NCBI GenBank assembly: GCA_049297695.1
Contig: JBAQUT010000050.1
Span: forward strand, 1-34,311
Origin: JACKLD01 sp049297695
GTDB lineage: Bacteria; Pseudomonadota; Alphaproteobacteria; UBA2136; UBA6156
Reading direction: 5' to 3'
DNA length: 34,311 nucleotides
Shown here one piece after another: positions 1 through 6,221 of the stretch (the stretch's first letter is position 1; the number at the start of each line of letters is the position of its first letter). A program made the position numbers and the translations under genes. Under the pieces are notes generated by a model that searched no databases, had not been told where the DNA came from, and saw only the letters and a list, made by a program, of their open reading frames with translations.

Positions 1-622
1 ACCCAACATTCCCCCGCCACGGCCACCCCGCCAACCGCACCATATGCCACCCCACAAAGGCCAACCCACCCAGTAAGGCAATGCCTTGGGCCACCAACAA
101 ATGCACCACATCCAGCTGCACGGTCAGCAACATCACCCCCACCAGCGCCGCCATGCTCAGGCGCTGCACAATCTCCATCCCCGCCACAACCTTAAACTTC
201 CCCAACCCCGCCGCAACACTCCCCAACAATCCGTGGGTCATGTTCAACGGCAACATCACCATGGCCAACGCCAACGCCCACGGGTACGCCGCCCCAATGG
301 GCGTGCCCCGCGCCACCATATACACCCCCAACGCCACCACGCTCCCCCAGCCTAGGGTTTGCATCACCGTGTTCCCTGCCAACACAGGAGCCAGTTCAGG
401 CCGCGTCGCCGCCACACGGCGGTTCACCACATCCGTCCCCAACTGCCCCAGCGGAATGGCCACCATAAACAAGCCCATAATCCACCCGTACGCCCCGCGT
501 CCATCCGCCCCCAACACGCGGGCCACCACCATGCTTATCCCAAACCCCACCACCAACCCAAGCACCTGCGCCCCGTACAGCTGGGCGGCATCCTTGAGTA
601 CATGGCCAAGTTTATCACGCAT
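1..622 (-). CDS. Polysaccharide flippase-like membrane protein, 3' part cut off by window edge
   Basis: The reading frame starts with ATG at 622 and stays open to the left edge, giving the first 207 residues. The product is very hydrophobic, with successive predicted membrane helices and glycine-rich turns. The N-terminus reads MRDKLGHVLKDAAQLYGAQV, followed by a helix with GLVVGFGISMVVARVLG and then GADGRGAYGW. That pattern (xxARxLGxxxxGxYG) is typical of the MOP-superfamily oligosaccharide flippases (Wzx/MATE-like), which move lipid-linked sugars across the inner membrane. It lies 99 bp downstream of nuoD on the same strand, separated by an inverted repeat, so it may be a separate unit. The substrate cannot be told. 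No glycosyltransferases are visible because the window ends here. Confidence 0.7.
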   Translation of the reverse strand, partial: MRDKLGHVLKDAAQLYGAQVLGLVVGFGISMVVARVLGADGRGAYGWIMGLFMVAIPLGQLGTDVVNRRVAATRPELAPVLAGNTVMQTLGWGSVVALGVYMVARGTPIGAAYPWALALAMVMLPLNMTHGLLGSVAAGLGKFKVVAGMEIVQRLSMAALVGVMLLTVQLDVVHLLVAQGIALLGGLAFVGWHMVRLAGWPWRGNVG

Positions 623-638
623 GGTTCAACGACGTACC

Positions 639-714
639 AAGAATCAAGAGACAAGACGCAGGCGTAGCACGTATCTCTCTATATCTGCGTCTTGTATCTT
701 GCATCCTGATTCTT
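639..714. repeat. Imperfect inverted repeat between nuoD and flippase gene
   Basis: AAGAATCA at 639-646 is complementary to TGATTCTT at 707-714, and CAAGACGCAG at 652-661 is complementary to CTGCGTCTTG at 685-694. Short unpaired bulges separate the stems. The transcript would fold into a long interrupted hairpin just after the nuoD stop. It could be a terminator-like or RNA-stabilising structure, or a dispersed palindrome. There is no clean T-tract, so a classical terminator is uncertain. Confidence 0.6.
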
Positions 715-721
715 TTACCCT

Positions 722-1939
722 TCACCTATCAATCTCCCCAAACACCACATCCTGCGTCCCAATCAACGTCGTCACATCCGCCAAAAGGTGCCCCCGGCTC
801 ATAAAGTCCAGCCCTTGCAAATGGGCATATCCGGGCGCCCGAATCTTCACGCGCCACGGCTTGCTGCCACCCACGCTCACCAAATACACGCCCATCTCGC
901 CTTTGGGGGCTTCAATCGCCGCATAGCACTCGCCCGCAGGCACATGGAAACCCTCGGTGAAGTACTTAAAGTGGTGAATCAGCGCCTCCATGCTCCCCTT
1001 CATATCGTCACGGCTGGGCGGGCTGATTTTAAAGTTCTGCACTTTGCACGGCTGGCCTGCCAACTCGCCTTCCAGCTTGTCTAAACATTGCTCCACCAGC
1101 AGGGCGCTTTGGCGCATTTCTTCCATGCGGCACAGGTAACGGTCGTAACTGTCCCCGTTTTTACCTACAGGAACCTCAAACTGCAAGTTCGCATAACATT
1201 CGTACGGTTGGCTTTTCCGCACATCCCACGGGATGCCACTCCCCCGCAACATTGCCCCGCTGAACCCCCACGCCTGAGCCTGTTCCGGCGTCACCACGCC
1301 AATGCCCACGGTGCGCTGTTTCCAAATACGGTTGTCGTTCAACAAACCTTCCAGCATGGGCAACACATTGTTCCGGAAGTTCACCACCCACGCCCGCACT
1401 TTTTTGGTAAACCCTGCTGGCAGGTCGCGGTTCACGCCACCGGGCCTGAAGTAGTTGGCGTGCATCCGCGCTCCGCTTACCTCTTCGTAAAAATCGAACG
1501 TGAACTCCCGCTCTTTAAACGCGTACAAAAACACCGCCATGGCACCCACGTCCAACGCATGGCAGCCCACCCACAGCAAATGGTTGGCAATGCGGGTTAC
1601 CTCGCTCATCAAAACCCGAATGTACTGCGCCCGTAACGGAATATCCACCTGCAACAACTTCTCCACCGCCAAGCACCACACATGCTCTTGGCACATCATG
1701 CTCACGTAGTCCAAACGGTCAAAATACGGCAACGCCTGAATGTACGTTTTGTGCTCAATCAGCTTCTCGGTGCCGCGGTGCAACAAGCCAATGTGCGGGT
1801 CGGCCTTGGTCACCACCTCTCCATCCATCTCCAACACCAAGCGCAACACCCCGTGGGCGCTGGGGTGCTGGGGCCCAAAGTTCACGGTAAAGGGCTGGTC
1901 GGCCTGCGGTTGGGTGATGGTGGCGGTGGTTTGGTTCAT
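722..1939 (-). CDS. nuoD: NADH-quinone oxidoreductase subunit D (complex I 49-kDa subunit)
   Basis: This is the 49-kDa-type subunit of the hydrophilic arm of complex I, which helps form the quinone-binding site on the cytoplasmic side of the inner membrane. The family signature FTVNFGPQHPSAHGVLRLVL is near the N-terminus. It is followed by DPHIGLLHRGTEKLIE and, at the C-terminus, APGYAHLQGLD and DVVFGEIDR. Length from the ATG at 1939 is 405 residues, normal for NuoD. That start is preferred over an in-frame one at 2005 because it forms an ATGA overlap with the stop of the upstream gene, which implies translational coupling. nuoE does not follow: the next gene downstream is a flippase. Confidence 0.97.
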   Translation of the reverse strand: MNQTTATITQPQADQPFTVNFGPQHPSAHGVLRLVLEMDGEVVTKADPHIGLLHRGTEKLIEHKTYIQALPYFDRLDYVSMMCQEHVWCLAVEKLLQVDIPLRAQYIRVLMSEVTRIANHLLWVGCHALDVGAMAVFLYAFKEREFTFDFYEEVSGARMHANYFRPGGVNRDLPAGFTKKVRAWVVNFRNNVLPMLEGLLNDNRIWKQRTVGIGVVTPEQAQAWGFSGAMLRGSGIPWDVRKSQPYECYANLQFEVPVGKNGDSYDRYLCRMEEMRQSALLVEQCLDKLEGELAGQPCKVQNFKISPPSRDDMKGSMEALIHHFKYFTEGFHVPAGECYAAIEAPKGEMGVYLVSVGGSKPWRVKIRAPGYAHLQGLDFMSRGHLLADVTTLIGTQDVVFGEIDR

Positions 1940-2274
1940 TGCGCAACGTACCCCGTTTCTGTTTTCACGTAACTGGTTACAGGTTTTCCATGTTCGCCAA
2001 ACCAAAGCATTTCATTTTTAAGTCCTGCACTTTTATCCCAACCGTCAATCTTCAAAACGGCTAACTCGCTGGCCTTCTCGCACCACATCCGGTTCATACG
2101 TTCCGCTACATCAAACGGTAAATGTTGGAAAAACGGATGCATCACTCCCGGCCCGTTCACCACCATATCACCTCGCTGCACAAACAACCACGCCGAAAAC
2201 TTCTCAGCTTCCAACAAGCGCTCCGCAACAACATCAGGGTTATCGTGACGCACAGGGCCAATGACTAAAATCAC
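1936..2274 (-). CDS. DUF1937-like / nucleoside 2-deoxyribosyltransferase-like small protein
   Basis: A 112-residue protein with a GTG start that overlaps the previous stop (GTGA) and an ATGA overlap with nuoD. The C-terminal part, LKIDGWDKSAGLKNEMLWF followed by EHGKPV, resembles the DUF1937 pattern in which a strand ending in DGW(D/E)xSxGxxxE leads into a GKPV strand. The N-terminus MILVIGPVRHDNPDVVAERL and the mid-region QRGDMVVNGPGVMHPFF also fit that fold, which belongs to the nucleoside 2-deoxyribosyltransferase-like group. The catalytic Glu of true deoxyribosyltransferases may be the one in LKNEM. Function is inferred from family only. It is an accessory gene inside the nuo operon, unrelated to complex I. 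Confidence 0.6.
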   Translation of the reverse strand: MILVIGPVRHDNPDVVAERLLEAEKFSAWLFVQRGDMVVNGPGVMHPFFQHLPFDVAERMNRMWCEKASELAVLKIDGWDKSAGLKNEMLWFGEHGKPVTSYVKTETGYVAQ

Positions 2275-2663
2275 TTCACTTCCTCATACTTATCACTGTT
2301 CGCCTTATGATACGCGCACGTCTCACTCCCCTCCGGCGCCGTCAACGTTTCAATGTACGTCCGGCCTTCAAACCCGCCCAGCTTGGCTTTGCGCTCTTCC
2401 GCCACGCGCAGCACATCTTCCACGGTTTTGCCCTGAAGCTTCACCAACGCCGCCATCACGTCCATCAGGTCGGCACACTCTTTCACCAACTCGTCCACAT
2501 CGTCGGTCAACGCCGCCTCGGTGGCTTCTTCCATCAATTTTGCCCGCAAAGCGTCGTCAAACTCGGGGCCGGAAAGCATCGTGTGCGCCACCTTGCACCC
2601 ATCGGCTTCAAACAGCGGAACCCGTTTGTCCCGTACCAGTTGCTCAATCCGGAATGTCGGCAT
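2271..2663 (-). CDS. MazG-like / phosphoribosyl-ATP pyrophosphohydrolase-like all-alpha NTP pyrophosphatase
   Basis: 130 residues. The N-terminus RIEQLVRDKRVPLFEADG matches the (K/R)LVRDKxP opening of small predicted house-cleaning pyrophosphatases. The helical core KLMEEATEAALTDD followed by DELVKECADLMDVMAAL gives the spaced acidic residues (EExxE...ExxD) that bind Mg2+ in the all-alpha NTP-PPase superfamily. It probably hydrolyses a nucleoside triphosphate or phosphoribosyl-ATP-like compound, but no histidine genes are nearby, so a HisE role is unlikely. It ends in a GTGA overlap with the DUF1937-like gene, and the two may form a nucleotide-handling pair. Confidence 0.7.
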   Translation of the reverse strand: MPTFRIEQLVRDKRVPLFEADGCKVAHTMLSGPEFDDALRAKLMEEATEAALTDDVDELVKECADLMDVMAALVKLQGKTVEDVLRVAEERKAKLGGFEGRTYIETLTAPEGSETCAYHKANSDKYEEVK

Positions 2664-2678
2664 CGTTCGTCCTTTCGT

Positions 2679-2912
2679 TTATTCAATTTCGTCCAAGGCG
2701 TCGGCCAAGGCCCAGTCTTTTTCGGTCACAATGTTGCCGGCGTCCTGGGTGGAACACACAATCGTCACCAGACCCCACTGCACCGTCAACGCGGCATGGT
2801 GTTCTTGCACTCCAAACACTTCCACGGCTTTGCACGCAAATTCCCACGCCTCTTCAAAGTTGGCAAACTCCCATTCGCACACCAAACTGTTGCCTTCTTC
2901 CCGCCAACTCAT
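2679..2912 (-). CDS. Pterin-4a-carbinolamine dehydratase-like protein (one active-site His missing)
   Basis: 77 residues from the ATG at 2912, which overlaps the nuoC stop as TGATG. A longer in-frame start at 2984 would lie inside nuoC and is unlikely. The fold pattern fits PCD/PhhB: W at the front, a long helix FEEAWEFACKAVEVFGVQ, then HHAALTVQWGLVTIVCST, then GNIVTEKDWALADALDEIE. Active PCDs have HHP and a later TH. Here the first two His are kept, the Pro is Ala, and TH is TQ. This suggests reduced or altered dehydratase activity. No phenylalanine hydroxylase gene is in view. PCD-like proteins also occur in molybdopterin and folate contexts, so the role is open. Confidence 0.75.
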   Translation of the reverse strand: MSWREEGNSLVCEWEFANFEEAWEFACKAVEVFGVQEHHAALTVQWGLVTIVCSTQDAGNIVTEKDWALADALDEIE

Positions 2913-3580
2913 CACGCAAAATCCTTTTTGCTGAACACATTGTCGCCGTCCGCCAAGCCCGCATTGCCCGTCATGGCCTCCCACTCGCTTTGCTTGTCAA
3001 AGCGGCGCAACTCTTGAGGCACATCCACGGGCTTGTACGCCACCCGCTGTTCCTTGGCATCGTAATAGGCTTCCACGTGGCCCGTCAGCGGGAAATCCTT
3101 CCGCAACGGGTGCCCGTCAAAGTCGTAATCCGTCAAAATGCGCCGCAAGTCGGGGTGGCCATCAAAGGCGATGCCAAACATATCCCACACCTCCCGCTCA
3201 AACCAGTTGGCGGCAGGGTACACACCCACCACGGTGGGGATGCTTTCTCCCTCCGCCACCACGGCCTTTACCCGTATCCGCAAGTTTTTGGCCAAACTCA
3301 ACAAATGATACACCACCTCAAACCGCCCCTTCTCGGCCTGCGGCTGCCCCAACCAATCCACGGCAGTTACGTCCATCAACATGCTAAATTGACACCCCGC
3401 ATCGTCCCGCAACATGGTCAACACCTGCTCCACACGGCCTTTGGGCACCACCACGGTCAACTCGCGCACGGCTACGCTATGGGCCACAACATCCGCCCCC
3501 AACGTCTGCACCACATGCTCCCGCAACGCCGCAAGGGCTTTCATGTCCAAATACACGTCCATGTGCGGGGCAGTGGTCAT
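2912..3580 (-). CDS. nuoC: NADH-quinone oxidoreductase subunit C (30-kDa subunit)
   Basis: 222 residues. The complex I 30-kDa signature is clear: NWFEREVWDMFGIAFDGH, PDLRRILTDYDFDGHPLRK, then DFPLTGHVEAYYD. The upstream part MLMDVTAVDW is also typical. It sits in the peripheral arm next to NuoD and NuoB. The start at 3580 is supported by an AAGGAG about 8 bases upstream. A later in-frame ATG at 3562 is possible. It is separated from nuoB by about 180 bp of repeat DNA, unusual within a nuo operon, and it overlaps the next gene by one base. Confidence 0.97.
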   Translation of the reverse strand: MTTAPHMDVYLDMKALAALREHVVQTLGADVVAHSVAVRELTVVVPKGRVEQVLTMLRDDAGCQFSMLMDVTAVDWLGQPQAEKGRFEVVYHLLSLAKNLRIRVKAVVAEGESIPTVVGVYPAANWFEREVWDMFGIAFDGHPDLRRILTDYDFDGHPLRKDFPLTGHVEAYYDAKEQRVAYKPVDVPQELRRFDKQSEWEAMTGNAGLADGDNVFSKKDFA

Positions 3581-3612
3581 TCCATAATCTCCTTGTCAGA
3601 GCCGAAGGCGAT

Positions 3613-3677
3613 GGGGGTTGAGGGGGCTCGCCCCCTCACGCCGCAAGGCGTCATGCCCGCGCAGGCGGGCATCCACG
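3613..3677. repeat. Composite hairpin repeat, copy A (between nuoB and nuoC)
   Basis: Three hairpins stand in series: GGGGG-ctcg-CCCCC (3622-3635), ACGCC-gcaa-GGCGT (3638-3651) and ATGCCCGC-gcag-GCGGGCAT (3653-3672). The same three-part structure recurs at 9176, 17243, 18138 and, with a different third part, on both sides of the gene at 23512. It is a REP/BIME-like dispersed repeat. Here it is transcribed within the nuo operon and could stabilise or partly terminate the transcript. Confidence 0.85.
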
Positions 3678-3723
3678 TCCCAAAACCATGGCCGTAGGCT
3701 ATTCCATATTCCGCAAAGCGAAC

Positions 3724-3768
3724 ATGAGCTTGCCTCGCTGAAGCCTTGGCGTAAGCGGGTAAGCTCAT
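3724..3768. repeat. Small palindrome with GAAGCCTTGGCG core, overlapping nuoB stop codon
   Basis: ATGAGCTT (3724-3731) pairs with AAGCTCAT (3761-3768). Between them lies CGCTGAAGCCTTGGCGTAAGCG. The right arm contains the nuoB stop (3765-3767), so the last residues of NuoB are encoded by the palindrome. Related copies are at 5298-5347, 18190-18220 and 22533-22565. Confidence 0.75.
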
Positions 3769-4388
3769 GCCACCTCCTCCCCATCAATATGCATCTCATC
3801 CAAGCTATACGGGCGCTTCTCCCCGTGGGCATACGCATACGGCACCACGGTGCTGCCCCGCGCAAACACAGGCGTGCGGGCAATCTTTTTCTGCAACTGT
3901 AAAATGCCGTAAATCAACGCTTCCGCCGTAGGGGGGCAGCCGGGAACATAAATATCCACGGGCACAATCCTATCGCACCCCCGCACCACGGCGTAACTGT
4001 AGTGGTAATACCCGCCGCCGTTGGCGCAACTGCCCATGCTAATCACGTATTTGGGCTCGGGCATTTGGTCGTACAACTTCCGCAAGGCGGGGGCCATTTT
4101 GTTGGTCAGCGTGCCCGCCACAATCATCACATCGCTTTGGCGGGGGCTGGGGCGGAACATCGTGCCAAACCGGTCCAAATCGTACCGCGCCGCCGCACTG
4201 TGCATCATCTCTACGGCACAGCAGGCCAAGCCAAAGGTCATGGGCCACAAACTCCCCGCCCGTCCCCAGTTCACCACAGCCTCCACGGTGGTCAGCACAT
4301 AACCTTTGTCGGCCAACTCGGCCTGCAAGTGGGCTTCGCCATCGGCTACAATAGCGTTTGAAGCTGAGGTAATCATATTAGCGGCCAT
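3765..4388 (-). CDS. nuoB: NADH-quinone oxidoreductase subunit B (PSST, 4Fe-4S cluster N2)
   Basis: 207 residues. NuoB holds the last Fe-S cluster (N2) that passes electrons to quinone. The cluster ligands are visible: the twin Cys in FGLACCAVEMMH, the Cys in ISMGSCANGGG and the Cys in VPGCPPTAEALIYG. The motif RPSPRQSDVMIVAGTLTNKM is diagnostic. It overlaps the upstream acetyltransferase gene by 11 bp if the ATG at 4388 is used; ATG 4376 is an alternative. The C-terminal tail after the Fe-S domain is longer than in many NuoB proteins, and its very end lies in a palindromic repeat. Confidence 0.97.
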   Translation of the reverse strand: MAANMITSASNAIVADGEAHLQAELADKGYVLTTVEAVVNWGRAGSLWPMTFGLACCAVEMMHSAAARYDLDRFGTMFRPSPRQSDVMIVAGTLTNKMAPALRKLYDQMPEPKYVISMGSCANGGGYYHYSYAVVRGCDRIVPVDIYVPGCPPTAEALIYGILQLQKKIARTPVFARGSTVVPYAYAHGEKRPYSLDEMHIDGEEVA

Positions 4389-4854
4389 AGCTTAATTCCT
4401 TTTCACGCTCCACAATCAAGAACATCATATTCCCACCCGTATGGTCTTGTGCCATTTTCTGGAATCCAAAGCGCTCATAAAGTTTTGTTTTATGAGGGTA
4501 AGTACCAAGTATAACTGTCGTTTTTCCGTCTTTAGGTAATGTTTTTTGAATCTCATTCAAGGCAAAAGCAACAATATCTCCACCAACACCCCGTCCTTGC
4601 AAATCATTCTCAACCCGCACCCAACTAATACCCCATGTATTCGGCTGAAAGAGTTCTTCCGTCACACAACCGGAACCAACCAATTTACCATTTAATTCAG
4701 CAATTAAAAATTGAGGTATCACTTCGCCCTGTTTTTCAAAGAGACTCAAATATTTATCCGCAAGTTTTATATAAGCCCCATCATTCCAAGCATACATAAA
4801 ATCTCTTAAAGCTGGGATATCTGCTTTATCGGCAAAGCGCACATCTACTCCCAT
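4378..4854 (-). CDS. GNAT-family N-acetyltransferase inserted between nuoA and nuoB
   Basis: 158 residues from ATG 4854. A start at 4875 is possible, but 4854 gives the usual GNAT beginning, VDVRFADKADIPALRDF. Motif A, VRVENDLQGRGVGGDIVAF, has the QxxGxG acetyl-CoA pyrophosphate loop. The late motif TKLYERFGFQKM (YxxxGF-type) is the standard C-terminal part. The substrate is unknown. The gene overlaps nuoA by 10 bp and nuoB by up to 11 bp, so it is embedded in the operon. Its DNA is clearly more AT-rich than nuoA and nuoB, which suggests recent acquisition. It has no expected link to complex I. Confidence 0.88.
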   Translation of the reverse strand: MGVDVRFADKADIPALRDFMYAWNDGAYIKLADKYLSLFEKQGEVIPQFLIAELNGKLVGSGCVTEELFQPNTWGISWVRVENDLQGRGVGGDIVAFALNEIQKTLPKDGKTTVILGTYPHKTKLYERFGFQKMAQDHTGGNMMFLIVEREKELSYGR

Positions 4855-5198
4855 TCCAGCGCCCCACTCTTCCACTCATAAATGAACCCCACCGTCAGCA
4901 CCCCCAAAAACACCAACATGGAGATAAACCCTTCCCACCCAATCGTGGTCAGCGCCATAGCCCAGGGGAACAAAAACGCCACTTCCAAATCGAACACGAT
5001 GAACAAAATGGCCACCAAATAAAAGCGCACGTCAAAGGGCCTGCGGGCGGTATCAAAGGCTTCAAACCCACACTCGTAGGCACTCAGCTTTACTTTGTCC
5101 TTCTTGTACGTGGCCAGCACCCACGGCGCCGCCAGCATGGCCACGGCAATGCCCGTGGCCAACGCCGCAAACACCAACACGGGAAAGTACGATTCCAT
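4845..5198 (-). CDS. nuoA: NADH-quinone oxidoreductase subunit A
   Basis: 117 residues with three membrane helices. Family motifs are KLSAYECGFEAFD (the ECG loop) and RRPFDVRFYLVAILFIVFD followed by LEVAFLFPWA. This subunit links the membrane arm and peripheral arm near the quinone channel. A GGGAG sequence stands about 13 bases upstream of the ATG. As the first gene of this nuo block its promoter should lie between 5199 and about 5297, but I see no convincing -35/-10 pair there. Confidence 0.97.
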   Translation of the reverse strand: MESYFPVLVFAALATGIAVAMLAAPWVLATYKKDKVKLSAYECGFEAFDTARRPFDVRFYLVAILFIVFDLEVAFLFPWAMALTTIGWEGFISMLVFLGVLTVGFIYEWKSGALEWE

Positions 5199-5297
5199 GC
5201 CCGCAACTTACTCCCACAACATGCATACAACAAGCTATATACCCCATAAATCTGCCCAAAAATCACACGCTCTGTGGCTTTCGTCCTTCGCAACGCA

Positions 5298-5347
5298 AAC
5301 CTGAATGTGGCTCACTGAAGCATAGCGTAAGCGGCCAAGCTCAGGTT
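5298..5347. repeat. Small palindrome overlapping the stop codon of the ATP-grasp gene
   Basis: AACCTGA at 5298-5304 pairs with TCAGGTT at 5341-5347. The interior CTGAAGCATAGCGTAAGCGG resembles the core of the palindrome at 3724. The right arm overlaps the TAA stop (5346-5348) of the gene ending here. It could also act as an RNA end structure before nuoA. Confidence 0.65.
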
Positions 5348-6221
5348 ACTTCGCCACCCGCGCACAATACGCCACAATATGCCCCGCAATGTTCACCTGC
5401 GTGGCCCGCTCTACCTCGGTCAATGTGGGGGCGCGGCTTAATTCCAGCAGCAACGGGGGCTGGCCCGCCGTCCGTAATAAGTTTACCGCCGCGTAAGGGG
5501 CGGTATAAACCTTGGCCGCCGCCACTGCCAGTTTTTCTTCCGCCGGCGTAACCGCTACGGGCACCACACGGGCGTTGCCTTCTTCTTTCGGCCACAAAAA
5601 ACCGGCAGGCGCTACGCGCTCTACCCCTGCAACCACCTTATCGCCCACCACAAACACCCGTATGTCCGTGCCCGTGGGGGCTAAAATTTGTTGCACCACA
5701 AAGGGGTGGCCACTGTTTTCCAGCGTGTCGGCAATCTGCATGGCCTCGCCCGTGTGGTTGGCAATATAAAGCCTGCGCCCCGCCGTGCCTTTGCGTACCT
5801 TAAACAGGCACGGGAATGGCAATTCATCCAGCACAATGGCCAACTGGGCCGCGCTGTTAAAAATCCAGGTTTTGGGGGTGGTGATGTTGGCCCTTCCAAA
5901 CAGCCGCGCCATGGTCACGCTGTCGCCCATGGGCACACGGGTGGGGGGTAACACGCGCAACCCCATTCCCTTCAACGTTTCCACAACATTCCACGTATGG
6001 TCGTCATCCCACCGCAAGGCATAATGTACCAAATCAAAGCGTGGGAAGGGCTGTCCGTTCCACATTACCGGCCCCTGCCCGCCATCAAAGGCCAAACTCA
6101 CGTCGGCGGGGTTTACCACATCAAACGTATGGCCCGCCCGTACCGATTCCTCCACCAGCCGCCGTACAAAACTGCTTTGCCCGTGGCGGGAATGAAAGCG
6201 GGTCAGCAACGCAAACCGCAT
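5346..6221 (-). CDS. RimK-like ATP-grasp protein with altered metal-binding residues
   Basis: 291 residues. The order of elements follows RimK-type ligases: N-terminal domain, a lid region with PMGDSVTMARLFGRANITTP, a glycine loop FKVRKGTAGRRLYIAN, TGTDIRVFVVGDKVVAGVER, and a C-terminal metal site. In RimK the C-terminal site reads VDxLR...EVNxSPGLExIE. Here it reads AVNLLRT...LLLELSRAPTLTEVE, so the Asp and Asn ligands are replaced by Asn and Ser and only Glu remains. It could have lost ligase activity or use a different geometry. The start overlaps the zapE stop as TGATG, so both are co-translated. Confidence 0.8.
   Translation of the reverse strand: MRFALLTRFHSRHGQSSFVRRLVEESVRAGHTFDVVNPADVSLAFDGGQGPVMWNGQPFPRFDLVHYALRWDDDHTWNVVETLKGMGLRVLPPTRVPMGDSVTMARLFGRANITTPKTWIFNSAAQLAIVLDELPFPCLFKVRKGTAGRRLYIANHTGEAMQIADTLENSGHPFVVQQILAPTGTDIRVFVVGDKVVAGVERVAPAGFLWPKEEGNARVVPVAVTPAEEKLAVAAAKVYTAPYAAVNLLRTAGQPPLLLELSRAPTLTEVERATQVNIAGHIVAYCARVAK

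Noticed and set aside
2261..3697. Plus-strand frame of 478 codons
   Set aside because: It lies antisense to nuoC, the PCD-like and the MazG-like genes, which have clear family motifs. It is low-complexity and basic, as expected from the reverse strand of GC-rich coding DNA.
3613..3768. CRISPR array
   Set aside because: The repeats are scattered single hairpin units. There are no regular spacers and no cas genes in the window.
5199..5297. Promoter for nuoA
   Set aside because: TATATA occurs at a plausible -10 place, but no -35 at proper spacing could be found.
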